Part shown: positions 9,354 to 18,700 of the stretch, piece by piece
Numbering within the stretch: the first letter of the stretch is position 1
Layout: each line of letters starts with the position of its first letter
Assembly: GCF_040786285.1 (NCBI RefSeq)
Contig: NZ_JBFMKQ010000002.1
Span: forward strand, 372,001 to 436,000
DNA: 64,000 nt
DNA from: Aquimarina sp040786285
GTDB taxonomy: Bacteria > Bacteroidota > Bacteroidia > Flavobacteriales > Flavobacteriaceae
Direction: 5' to 3'
Notes under the pieces: model-generated
The model's input: only the letters and a program-made list of their open reading frames with translations
What the model was told of the DNA's origin: nothing
The model's database searches: none
Translations under genes and position numbers: made by a program

Positions 9354-9365
9354 GTACCTAACAAT
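9354..9365. repeat. Cassette-boundary repeat GTACCTAACAAT
   Basis: A 12-bp inverted copy of 8469-8480; the two enclose the gene at 8486-9331. On the minus strand it reads ATTGTTAGGTAC, an R'-like core. Confidence 0.5.
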
Positions 9366-9898
9366 CGTATATAGTTACCTTTAATACCTATATATCTTTT
9401 TTATACCCACTAATCTACCCCAATATTTCTAACCTACCGATGTGGGAAACCGTAAGAAATTTTAAAAAGTTTTTTGTATAGCGCTTAGTTTTTAGGGTCG
9501 AGGTGTTTTTGTAATTACAATGGTTCTCGATAGCTCTGCTGAGCTTGCCGAAGTACAATTTTTTTCCATTCCATTCCAAAAAACCACTCGAACTGACGTT
9601 GTGACTATACTCAACACAGTCTAGCAAACACGCTACGTCATATCGAGTGATTCGACCATCGGGAGAATTGTATCGAGATGTTTTAGAACCGACAAGGGTT
9701 AATTTAACTCGCGGTATTACTAAGAGGTTCTCGATACACTTTTCTCCATTACATTCCGAAAAGCACTCGAACTGACGGGTAGGTGTGTTATGACATTCTA
9801 TTACAGCAAAACACTCGAACTGATGGGTAGGTGTGTAATGGCATTACATTTCGAAAAGCCACTCGAACTGACGGGTTAATAAGCTATCCAGTATTACG
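9366..9898. other. Intergenic region filled with dispersed repeats
   Basis: About 530 bp without a credible gene. It contains repeat copy 2 (9522-9690), then degenerate pieces carrying GGTTCTCGATA and CACTCGAACTGACGGGTAGG up to about 9880. The 70-residue minus frame at 9415-9627 runs through the repeat and is not considered a gene. Confidence 0.65.
9522..9690. repeat. Dispersed MITE-like repeat, copy 2
   Basis: Its first 45 bp are nearly identical to copy 1 at 6348 (GGTTCTCGATAGCTCTGCTG...). It has the same CACTCGAACTGACGTTG and ACTATACTCAACACAG internal blocks, and ends TATCGAGATGTTTTAGAACC. Confidence 0.7.
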
Positions 9899-10348
9899 TT
9901 ACTCTTTTACAATTCTTTTGGTGATAGATCTTGTGGTGGTTAATATACGTGCTATATATACACCAGACGACAAATGGGTTAAATCAAGACGTGTAGTATT
10001 CGTTTTGTATACTTTCTGGCCGGTGATAGAGTAGATTTCGGTCTCGAGGATACCTTCACCTTCAATAAATACCAATCCCGAGGTAGGGTTAGGGTACATT
10101 GAAAAAATAGCTGGTGTATCAGGATCTGTCGTTAGGATAGTATATGTCGATTGATGAAACCCTTGCGTAAGGTTGAATGCATCACTTTTAAATGTTGTGA
10201 TTGCTGTTTCACCCACAGTAAAATCTAAAGCGATAGTACCGTTATCAAATGAAGCCCCAGCGCTGCCTATTATCTGGCGTTCTATGCTTTGGGCTTGTAG
10301 TTGTGCTCCTGTGAGTACTACTAATATTAATAGTATATGTATATTCAT
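9899..10348 (-). CDS. Small T9SS type A sorting-domain protein
   Basis: A 149-residue protein. The N-terminal signal peptide ends near LQAQS. The N-terminal half (RQIIGSAGASFDNGTIALDFTVGETAITTF ... LTQGFHQ) is a motif that commonly precedes sorting domains in Bacteroidota. The C-terminal about 70 residues form a type A T9SS sorting domain: MYPNPTSG, ITGQKVYK, LSSGVYIARI and the terminal KRIVKE. The product is exported by Sec and then sent to the surface by T9SS, where the tail is removed. There is almost no cargo domain, so its role is unclear. No ECF-type motif is seen upstream. Confidence 0.88.
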   Translation of the reverse strand: MNIHILLILVVLTGAQLQAQSIERQIIGSAGASFDNGTIALDFTVGETAITTFKSDAFNLTQGFHQSTYTILTTDPDTPAIFSMYPNPTSGLVFIEGEGILETEIYSITGQKVYKTNTTRLDLTHLSSGVYIARILTTTRSITKRIVKE

Positions 10349-10424
10349 TTGCTTTTATTTTTGTTTAGTTTAAATCTTAGAATTTAAACTAGTTACATAT
10401 TTCGAAATTAAAATTTTAAAAAGC

Positions 10425-10586
10425 GTCATTTTGAGTGTTTTTGCTATAGTGAAACGTAGACAAAATGCCCGCCTGCTGGACGGGCAGGTATCGACCCTTC
10501 GGCAAGCTCAGGATGACGAAGCTTTTTTATACGAAAATCCTATTCTTGATATATCCCAAAAACAAGTTTGGGACACTCGAATTGAC
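10425..10586. repeat. Dispersed palindromic repeat with inverted ends
   Basis: Bounded by GTCATTTTGAGTG and its imperfect inverse CACTCGAATTGAC. Internal stretches are typical of repetitive intergenic DNA (CTTCGGCAAGCTCAGGATGACG, here spelled out only in part). The first 40 bp recur inverted at 14806-14842 (ATTTTGTCTACGTTTCACTA). Non-coding. Confidence 0.65.
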
Positions 10587-10621
10587 GGATTTTCGCATAA
10601 AAACGTGACATACAAACTCAA

Positions 10622-13600
10622 TTAAAACCTACTAATCAAGTACCCGCTAAAACCACTTTCAGAATGAAGGCTCCAACTTGTATCGGTACTAGATTGTACA
10701 TTAACATTTACCTGCTCTCCTGCATTTAATTTCATCACACCACTTACGGTTAGGGTATGAAAATTGGTACCCGCATCTCCTTGAGTGATAGCATGCATTC
10801 CGTTATCCAAGCTTAGTTTATTCTGGATTCCTAATAATAGTCTGAAATCTCCTGAGTTAACTCCATCAAAGCGTATTTGTGCCGAAAAGAAGTACAATCC
10901 ATTTACGGGAGCAGTAAACGTTCCCGAAGCTTCATCAAAATGATTTCCATTATCATGCAGATTGGTTAACGTTGCATCACTAGTTCTCCAGGATGGTACC
11001 CGAACAAAGTTGCCAGCACCAGACAATACCAAAGTCCCACTTAGATCTGCAGAGAAACTTGGTAAACCTGTTACGGTTAGTGCAGAGGTCGTAACAGAAT
11101 TGGTTGCAACATCATTGGTCCAACTACGATTTCCACTACCATCGGTTGTTAAAAGACTGTTTGCAGCCCCACCAGCTGGTAATTCAATTTCATTAGTTGG
11201 ACTGTTATCCAAAATTACTTCATCGCTATCTAACCACTGTACTCCTAATGCAGAAACTCCTAAAATTTGCCCATTAGTTCCTCCAGATGGCAATCCTGCA
11301 ACATTTGCCCACGATGCATTTCCTGATCCATCTGTAGTCATTACCTGGTTGGCTGTGCCGTCTTGAGCAGGTAGGGTATACGCTCTTCCTGACCCTGTAT
11401 TATCTGCATCTATAGTAAATTGCCCATTTAAAGTAGTATTACCATTTTTAAGCATCACCAAGGCATCTCTTCTCTGAAGGACAGAAACACCATTTCCTAT
11501 CACAAAAAGGCGGTCTGTAGCGTTAAAACTATTTTTTGTTCCATCTACAACGGTGTTATTTAATCCCATAGAAGTTTGTGCATAACTACCTGAATGAGTT
11601 ACAAACCCCATAGCAATTGCAGAAAATGCTGATGATGTATTTGAAAAACCAAAGGCCATTGAGGCACCTTCCGTAAGCGTATTACCCTGACCAATGGCAT
11701 AACTTATAACACTGTTATTAATATCGTTTCCACTTCCTATGGCTATAGAATTAACTGAATTTCCCCTTAAAACATTATTCTCTCCAATAGCTATAGAATT
11801 CCTAGCCGAGGCAATAGAACCTTCTCCTAAGGCAATAGAACCTTCGCCAACATTGGCATCATTCCACTGATCTCCTGGTTCATTATCGGTTGGGTCCGTG
11901 GGATCTAGGTCTTTCAATCTTCCCACACGAAAAGCTGCTTTACTTTTATCAAAAAACATCTTTGCATTATCGTCTGTAGTTAATGGATCGTTATCTAATT
12001 GGGTACTACCAAACACAAAATCATCTGTGGCAATCGCACCAGGAGCATTGCTGGTTACATTAGCAGTTGTCGAGAAAGCGCCTGATAAAGCCGTAGTCCA
12101 GGATACATTTCCAGCGCCATCGGTTGTCATTACCTGATTAGTAGTACCATCTTGTGCGGGTAGGGTATAGGCAGCACCACTTCCGTTATTATCTGCATCA
12201 ATAGTTAATTGTCCGTTAAGCGTAGTGTTTCCGTTTTTGCTCATGACTAGAGCATTTGTTCTATTACTATCATCGATTCCGTTACCAATAATAAATAAGG
12301 GATCTGTAGCAATGTAAGCGGCATCATTTCCGTTTACAAACTCACTAAACAATCCAATGGTATGTTGCCCATAACTTGTTGATTGGGTACCACGTCCTAT
12401 ACCTACTGCATAATTACCCGAGGTACTATTATTTGCTCCCAATGAAATAGAAGCAAAACGAGATGATAAATTATTATATCCTACCGAAAAAGCATTTTCT
12501 CCTCCAGAATTGTTATAACTACCAAAGGCTGTTGCAGCAGTACCTTGTACAAGATTCCCTCGTCCCATAGCTACAGAAAAATCACCTGAATTACCCTCAT
12601 CCCAATCTCCTGCAAATCCATCAGAGGCTACTGCGCTACCCGCTCTAAAAGATCCTTTACTTTTATCAAAATACATTCTGATATCATCTGCCGTACCTCC
12701 TATATTATTTAATTGTGAGCTTCCGAATACAAAATCGTCTGTAGCAATAGTACCATTAGTATTGCTAGTTACATTATTAGTTGTCGAAAATGCCATCGTT
12801 GGGGCGGTGGGCAAGTTGGTCCACGATACTTGTCCGCTTCCATCGGTTGTCATGATTTGATTAGTGGTGCCATCCTGAGCAGGTAGCGTATACGATGAAC
12901 CTGCTCCTTGATTATCACCATCTATAGTTAAGGGACCGTTAAGCGTAGTGCTTCCATTTTTCAACATGACCAAGGCATCACTACGATTTATATCTGTACC
13001 ATTACCAATAACAAATAACCTGCTAGTGGCTCCAATACCATTGCTTGCTGAAGGATCTATGGTGTTGCCTTGCCCAAGAGTTACTTGTCCTGCTTGCGCA
13101 TTGATTAGGTCATTACCTATAGTAATCGATCCAATTCCGGTAGAGGAGTTAAAAGTCCCCAAAGCCAAAGATCTTCCTCCAGAAGCTTCATTGTCGAATC
13201 CCAGAGCGATAGAGTTAAAACCTACATTGCTGGTATCCCATTGATCTCCTGTAGCTATACCAGCTCTAAAAGCTCCTTCGCTTTTATCAAAAAACATACG
13301 ATAGTCATCATCGAACGTGCTATTATCATTGTCTAATTGTGAACTACCAAATACAAAATCATCGGTGGCGATGGTTCCATTGGCGTTACTAGTCACATTA
13401 CTTGTTGTACTAAAAGCACCTTGTGTATCATTCACCCAACTGTAGTTGCCAGAACCATCGGTACTTAATACTTGTCCGTTTGTTCCTCCGGTTGGTAATT
13501 CAATCTCGTTGGTTGCATCAGCATCGGCATCGTTAATATTATCATTGACCCAGCTGTAGTTTCCGCTTCCATCGGTTACTAATACTTGTCCGTTGGTTCC

Positions 13601-14644
13601 TCCGGTTGGTAATTCAATCTCGTTAGTGGCATCAGCATCGGCATCGTTAATATTATCATTGACCCAACTGTAGTTTCCGCTTCCATCGGTTACTAATACT
13701 TGTCCGTTGGTTCCTCCGGTTGGTAATTCAATCTCGTTGGTTGCATCAGCATCGGCATCGTTTATATTATCATTTACCCAGCTGTAGTTTCCGCTTCCAT
13801 CGGTTACTAATACTTGTCCGTTGGTTCCTCCGGTTGGTAATTCAATTTCGTTGGTTGCATCAGCATCGGCATCGTTTATATTATCATTTACCCAGCTGTA
13901 GTTTCCGCTTCCATCGGTAACCAAAACTTGTCCATTGGTTCCTCCAACAGGTAATTCAATCTCATTAGTTGGATCAGCATCGGCATCGTTTACGTTATCA
14001 TTTACCCAGCTATAGTTTCCGCTTCCGTCGGTTATTAATACCTGTCCGTTAGTTCCTCCCGTTGGTAGTTCGATTTCATTAGTAGGATCAGCATCTCCAT
14101 CAATGGTGACAACATCGATCCAATTATAATTACCATTGCCATCTGTGGCTAATACTTGTCCGTTAATTCCACCAGTGGGTAATTCAATTTCGTTAGTTGG
14201 GTCTGCATCTGGGCCATTAGTTGCATAATTTGCATAAGGCACCGATTGTAATTGTGATGCCCCTAGTACGGTATAATTACTTCCCCCTGCGGTATCTATA
14301 GCTACCTGAAGCCAGTAGTTTTGAGTACTCCATTCTATTGTAGAAAAATTATCAGAGGTATTTCCTTGACCAATGGATAATGTAATGATACCTTGGGCAT
14401 TAGAACGTATTGTATGCGTTTCTTCATAAACATTAGTACCTGTTGCATTTCCTTGTAATACGGTAATTTGTACTCCAATATCTTGATTTGCAATTGGGTT
14501 ACCTTCGGCATCGCGAACAGCTGCCTGGTAATTAAAAGATTGAGAAAATCCTTGTTGCGCAACTAGTAGTAGAATGGCACAAGTTAACCATTGTACATAT
14601 TTTTTTGCAAATGTGTTTTGATTTGAATTGTAATTTTCATCCAT
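10622..14644 (-). CDS. Giant surface fibre protein: Bacteroidota N-domain, 38-residue repeats, YadA-like head blocks, C1q-like tip
   Basis: 1340 residues, start ATG 14644. A signal-anchor stretch (CAILLLVAQQGFSQS) is followed by an FNYQAAVRDAEGNPI domain (about 35-140). Residues about 150-400 hold seven 38-residue units built on NGQVLVTDGSGNYSWVNDN and DADATNEIELPTGG; four are identical or nearly so. Three blocks of YadA-head-like repeats follow (IALGEGSIASARNSIAIG pattern). The last about 145 residues look like a C1q/TNF-type jelly roll (GLYFFSAQIRFDG, LNAGEQVNVNVQSS, SGFSGYLISRF end). No T9SS tail is evident. Architecture resembles trimeric fibres, so adhesion or ligand binding is inferred. 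An ECF-type promoter motif lies 58 bp upstream. Confidence 0.88.
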   Translation of the reverse strand: MDENYNSNQNTFAKKYVQWLTCAILLLVAQQGFSQSFNYQAAVRDAEGNPIANQDIGVQITVLQGNATGTNVYEETHTIRSNAQGIITLSIGQGNTSDNFSTIEWSTQNYWLQVAIDTAGGSNYTVLGASQLQSVPYANYATNGPDADPTNEIELPTGGINGQVLATDGNGNYNWIDVVTIDGDADPTNEIELPTGGTNGQVLITDGSGNYSWVNDNVNDADADPTNEIELPVGGTNGQVLVTDGSGNYSWVNDNINDADADATNEIELPTGGTNGQVLVTDGSGNYSWVNDNINDADADATNEIELPTGGTNGQVLVTDGSGNYSWVNDNINDADADATNEIELPTGGTNGQVLVTDGSGNYSWVNDNINDADADATNEIELPTGGTNGQVLSTDGSGNYSWVNDTQGAFSTTSNVTSNANGTIATDDFVFGSSQLDNDNSTFDDDYRMFFDKSEGAFRAGIATGDQWDTSNVGFNSIALGFDNEASGGRSLALGTFNSSTGIGSITIGNDLINAQAGQVTLGQGNTIDPSASNGIGATSRLFVIGNGTDINRSDALVMLKNGSTTLNGPLTIDGDNQGAGSSYTLPAQDGTTNQIMTTDGSGQVSWTNLPTAPTMAFSTTNNVTSNTNGTIATDDFVFGSSQLNNIGGTADDIRMYFDKSKGSFRAGSAVASDGFAGDWDEGNSGDFSVAMGRGNLVQGTAATAFGSYNNSGGENAFSVGYNNLSSRFASISLGANNSTSGNYAVGIGRGTQSTSYGQHTIGLFSEFVNGNDAAYIATDPLFIIGNGIDDSNRTNALVMSKNGNTTLNGQLTIDADNNGSGAAYTLPAQDGTTNQVMTTDGAGNVSWTTALSGAFSTTANVTSNAPGAIATDDFVFGSTQLDNDPLTTDDNAKMFFDKSKAAFRVGRLKDLDPTDPTDNEPGDQWNDANVGEGSIALGEGSIASARNSIAIGENNVLRGNSVNSIAIGSGNDINNSVISYAIGQGNTLTEGASMAFGFSNTSSAFSAIAMGFVTHSGSYAQTSMGLNNTVVDGTKNSFNATDRLFVIGNGVSVLQRRDALVMLKNGNTTLNGQFTIDADNTGSGRAYTLPAQDGTANQVMTTDGSGNASWANVAGLPSGGTNGQILGVSALGVQWLDSDEVILDNSPTNEIELPAGGAANSLLTTDGSGNRSWTNDVATNSVTTSALTVTGLPSFSADLSGTLVLSGAGNFVRVPSWRTSDATLTNLHDNGNHFDEASGTFTAPVNGLYFFSAQIRFDGVNSGDFRLLLGIQNKLSLDNGMHAITQGDAGTNFHTLTVSGVMKLNAGEQVNVNVQSSTDTSWSLHSESGFSGYLISRF
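13440..14210 (-). repeat. 114-bp tandem repeats inside the fibre gene
   Basis: Seven copies of a 114-bp unit encoding 38 residues. The central four differ by only a few synonymous bases (for example GTTAATA/GTTTATA), indicating recent expansion or gene conversion. Confidence 0.85.
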
Positions 14645-14701
14645 AATGAATAGGGCTTATAGCATTTACTTTATTTTGGTTTCATACATGTATAGTAGTA
14701 G

Positions 14702-14732
14702 TACAGTTAAGTTTATGGATACCCTATTTTTA
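14702..14732 (-). promoter_or_regulatory. ECF-type promoter motif (site B)
   Basis: Minus strand: AAAAATAGGGTA, with 13 bp between GGGTA and CTGTA, 58 bp before ATG 14644 of the fibre gene. Same boxes and spacing as sites A, D and E. Confidence 0.65.
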
Positions 14733-14927
14733 TTTTAAAATTTGATAAAGAATATGTTGATTGGTTGTGCATTTTGAATTAAAAAAAGCTTTTCTCGATA
14801 AATTTTGTCTACGTTTCACTATGACAAAACACTCGAAATGACACTTTTTTTTAATTCAAAACCCTTGTTATCCTGTTCTTATGATATTTTGGTTTTGTAT
14901 AGCACTAATAATCAGTTTTATAAAAAG

Positions 14928-14956
14928 AAAAACCACCCAATTTCTTGAGTGGTTTT
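14928..14956 (-). terminator. Terminator after the 15001 lipoprotein gene
   Basis: Stem ACCACTCAA / TTGGGTGGT read on the minus strand, followed by TTTTTCTTTTT. It closes the 22467-to-15001 operon. Confidence 0.8.
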
Positions 14957-15000
14957 AGTGTTGTTGTGATTTGAAATTTAAAGCATCATAGTACTCTTTC

Positions 15001-15702
15001 TTATTCTGTTCTAAAATTCCAAACCTGACCAATGGTTGCACCTTGATTGGTGTCTTTAACGGTAATTCTCCAATAATATATGGTACCAGGAGATATAGAA
15101 ACGTTGATGGTGTTTGTGTCTAAATTTTCTGTAAATAATACTGGAGGGTTTGTGTCTCCAAAGTATAGATCATAGGATAACGTATCTCCATCAGCATCAC
15201 TAGCGGCCCATTCTAAATCTACAGTACTACCAGACAGTGTTGCTCCTAAAGAAGGGCTTACCAGCGTTGCAACCGTAGGGATGGTATTCAACCCGGCATC
15301 AGGCTCGGTAACGAATGACTGAGGTTCAGAAAATGCACTCTCATTTCCTTCACTATCTCTAGCTTTTACCCGCCAATAATAGGTGATACCTTTTTCGAGG
15401 GTAAAGATGGTTTGGGTACTGGTGGTAGTCGTTGTAAATACTACAGTATTGAAGCTGTTGTCTCCAGCAATTTCAACTACATAGGTCACCACATCTCCAT
15501 CGGGATCGGTAGCAATATTCCAGTCGAGTTCGAGGTCAAAATTTGTACAGGTTTCATTATTGATAGGAAATACCAAACTCGGGGTTACGGGAGCCTCATT
15601 TCCTGATACGGATCCTGGTGATACTGCACCATCATCATCTCCACTACAAGAAAATAACAAAGTAGTACCAAGTAAGGCTATGTATAATTTTAAACTTTTC
15701 AT
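15001..15702 (-). CDS. Lipoprotein with two FN3/cadherin-like modules, partner of the upstream T9SS protein
   Basis: A 233-residue protein. The lipobox LLFSC puts the lipidated Cys at about 19, followed by an acidic GDDDG linker. Two beta-sandwich modules follow (about 40-130 and 140-233), each with a TYYWRVKARDSEGN / IYYWRITVKDTNQG motif and a D-x-D calcium-type loop (DPDGDVVTY, DADGDTLSYDLYFG). The C-terminus is QVWNFRTE. It lies 12 bp after the 15715 gene and is clearly cotranscribed. A paralogue with the same layout sits at 24677 behind another T9SS protein. Likely an outer-surface accessory or anchoring protein; the specific role is inference. Confidence 0.88.
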   Translation of the reverse strand: MKSLKLYIALLGTTLLFSCSGDDDGAVSPGSVSGNEAPVTPSLVFPINNETCTNFDLELDWNIATDPDGDVVTYVVEIAGDNSFNTVVFTTTTTSTQTIFTLEKGITYYWRVKARDSEGNESAFSEPQSFVTEPDAGLNTIPTVATLVSPSLGATLSGSTVDLEWAASDADGDTLSYDLYFGDTNPPVLFTENLDTNTINVSISPGTIYYWRITVKDTNQGATIGQVWNFRTE

Positions 15703-15714
15703 CTGTTTATTATT

Positions 15715-18700
15715 TTATTGTTTTACAATTCTAAAGGTTTTTGAAGCTCCATTCATTAGAGAAATAAAATATACTCCAGATGGTAATGTTTCCATTGGCA
15801 ATACCACTTTTCCTTCAGTAATACTATATGTATTTGAAGATACTTTGATTCCTAATGCGCTGTGTATGTCTACAGTTATAGTTTTTAGCACAGTTTCCGG
15901 AATGGTAATTACGATATCTGATCTTGTAGGGTTTGGTGATACCGTTATTTGATCAAATAGCGTTATTTTGGTTGACAATTTTCCTTCACAAGCCTGGCTT
16001 GAGAACACTTCCAACGTATCACCATGTTGTACTTCAACATAAAAGCTATTAGTATCATAGGTTGCCACCATGGTATCATTAATCATTACGGTATAAGGTG
16101 CTGTACCTTCGTCAATTTCTACATATATCTGATTACTTTTATTATCGGTATTCAAGATTGTTTTACCTTCTAAAATAGGAGCTTCTTCAATCGCTACTTC
16201 AAAACATTGTTCGCAATCTGAATATCCATCAATGGCAATACATAATGTATATGTTCCCGGAGCTAAATCTTGTACAAAAAGATCAGTCCCAAAATCATAG
16301 GTGTTGTTATTAATGGTAGCGATGTAATTCTGCTCTTCGGTAGCTCTAACTAAAATATTTCCGTTATCCTTATCTTCACAGGTTTCGCTATATGCCTCTA
16401 CCAGGAAGTTATCTGCAGGTAAATCAAAGATAGGACAACCCGAAACTACATGTACGGTTCGTATCACTTCTACTGCAACATTATTTGAAGCATCGGTTGA
16501 ATTATATGTAATCATATACGTCCCTAATGCGTCTACAAAATCTGAAGTATCGATGATAACTTCTGATCCATCATCTGTGGTAGCTCCTAATTCGGTATAC
16601 CCATCTCCTAGAACAATGGTTTGAGGATTATCACCTAGTAAGGTAATTATTGGCGGAACGTTATTTACTACATTTACTGTTCTTGTCACTTCTGCAGCAA
16701 CATTATTTGATGCATCGGTAGCATTATATCGAATGGTATAACTTCCAAGAGCATCCATAAAAGCTGTAGTATCGATCGTTACTGTGGTACCATCATCTGT
16801 GGTTGCCCCCAGTTCGGTATAGCCATTGCCCAATTCAATGGTTTGTGGGTTATCACCTGTTAATGTAATGACAGGAGCTGTAGTATCTACTACGTTTACT
16901 GTTCTGGTCACTTCTACCGCAGCATTGTTTGATGCATCGGTAGCATTGTATCGAATAGTGTAGCTTCCCACTGCATCTACAAAATCAGAAGTATCGATTA
17001 TAATACTACTCCCGTCATCTATGGTCGCTCCCAATTCGGTATATCCATCGCCTAATTCAATGGTTTGCGGGTTATCTCCTGTTAGTGTTATTACCGGAGC
17101 CGTGGTATCTACTACATTTACGGTGCGTATTACTTCTACAGCAACATTGTTTGATGCATCGGTGGCATTGTATCGTATAGTATAACTTCCTACGGCATCT
17201 ACAAAATCAGAATCATCAATTACTACAGCCGTACCATCATCTGTGTTCGCTCCTAATTCGGTATACCCATCTCCTAATTCTATGATCTGAGGGTTATCAC
17301 CTATCAGGGTAATTACCGGTGCAGTTGTATTTACCACATTTACGGTTCGGGTTACCTCTGCGGCAGCATTGTTTGACGCATCGGTAGCGTTATATCGAAT
17401 GGTATAACTTCCAAGAACATCCATGAAAGCAGTAGTGTCAATGGTTATATTAGTGCCATCATCTGTAGTTGCCCCAAGTTCGGTATACCCATCACCCAAT
17501 TCAATGGTTTGTGGGTTATCACCTGTTAGGGTAATTACCGGAGCCGTAGTATCAACTACGTTTACCGTTCTGGTTACTTCAGCAGCGTTATTACCTAATA
17601 ATCCTACAGCATTATACGTAATGGTATAACTTCCTACAGCATCTGTAAAATCTGAAGCATCAATAATTACAGTTGAGCTATCACTTGTACTTGCTCCCAG
17701 TTCGGTATATCCATCACCAAGCTCTATGGTTTGCGGATTATCTCCAATCAGGGTTATGATAGGAGTTTCACAATTATCAGTAATGTCTTGAACACTATCC
17801 CAGGCCGTTTGATTGCTACCTTGAAATGATAAGGTTGTCGCACCATCACCTGTGGTAACATAATCATACAAACCACATAGATTCGTAATCCCCAGGTCCT
17901 GATCTCGGATAATCAAATTAGAACCTACATTTCTAAGTGCGTATAGATTTATACTCTGTAAGCTATTATTATTTCTAATTGTCGAGTCACTTCCTGTAAG
18001 GGAAGCTACATTTTGTAAGGCATCAATTTCTACCAGATTTCCATTAAAACTAATTCCTAGAATACCAATAGAAGTTAATGATGCTAAGAAAGAATTATCG
18101 AATGTTGTGATTAATTCATTTTCGGCAATATTCAATGAATTTATAGAAGTAATAGCTAATTTAGGGAACCCCTCCAGATTAGGTACCAAATCACAATCTG
18201 ATATATTGAAACCACCTAAAGTTGTTAAATTATCCATTCCTTGAATAGTATTAAGAGCGGTCATATCTGTTAAAGAAAGGTTTCCTCCAATACTTGTAAC
18301 ACCTGATAAAAAGGATAAATCAGTCACGGCCATATCATGAAATTGTGCAGCGCCACTTATGGTACTTAACACCGTTGCTGTTATGGAGTTCAGCGATGGA
18401 GAGTTATCTATAGATAAATTATTTCCAATACTCGTCAGTTTAGGGAAATTAACTGTCGTTAAGTTCGCACACCCTCCTATGTTGCATGCTCCTGTTAAGT
18501 TTAATATTTCTGGAGCATCAATACTGATTAATCCTGTTGCATCGGCTATGCGGAAATTTCCTGACCCCTCTAATAATGGCAATGATATACTCGTTAATCC
18601 TGATCCAATATTACTAACACGAAACTCCCCGTTAACTTGGGTTAATTGGTCTATTGAAAGCGTACTCAAAGAGCTATTGAAAGTTATTCTGAAGCTACCT

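Larger units (their letters stand above)
14645..15000. other. Intergenic region upstream of the fibre gene
   Basis: No gene. It contains promoter site B (14702-14732), an inverted fragment of the 10425 repeat (about 14806-14842), and the terminator of the 15001 operon. Confidence 0.65.

Noticed and set aside
9415..9627. A 70-residue minus-strand ORF
   Set aside because: Runs through dispersed repeat copy 2; no family resemblance.
10962..13920. Several plus-strand ORFs opposite the fibre gene
   Set aside because: Shadow frames of a repetitive coding sequence; the minus-strand product has clear domains.
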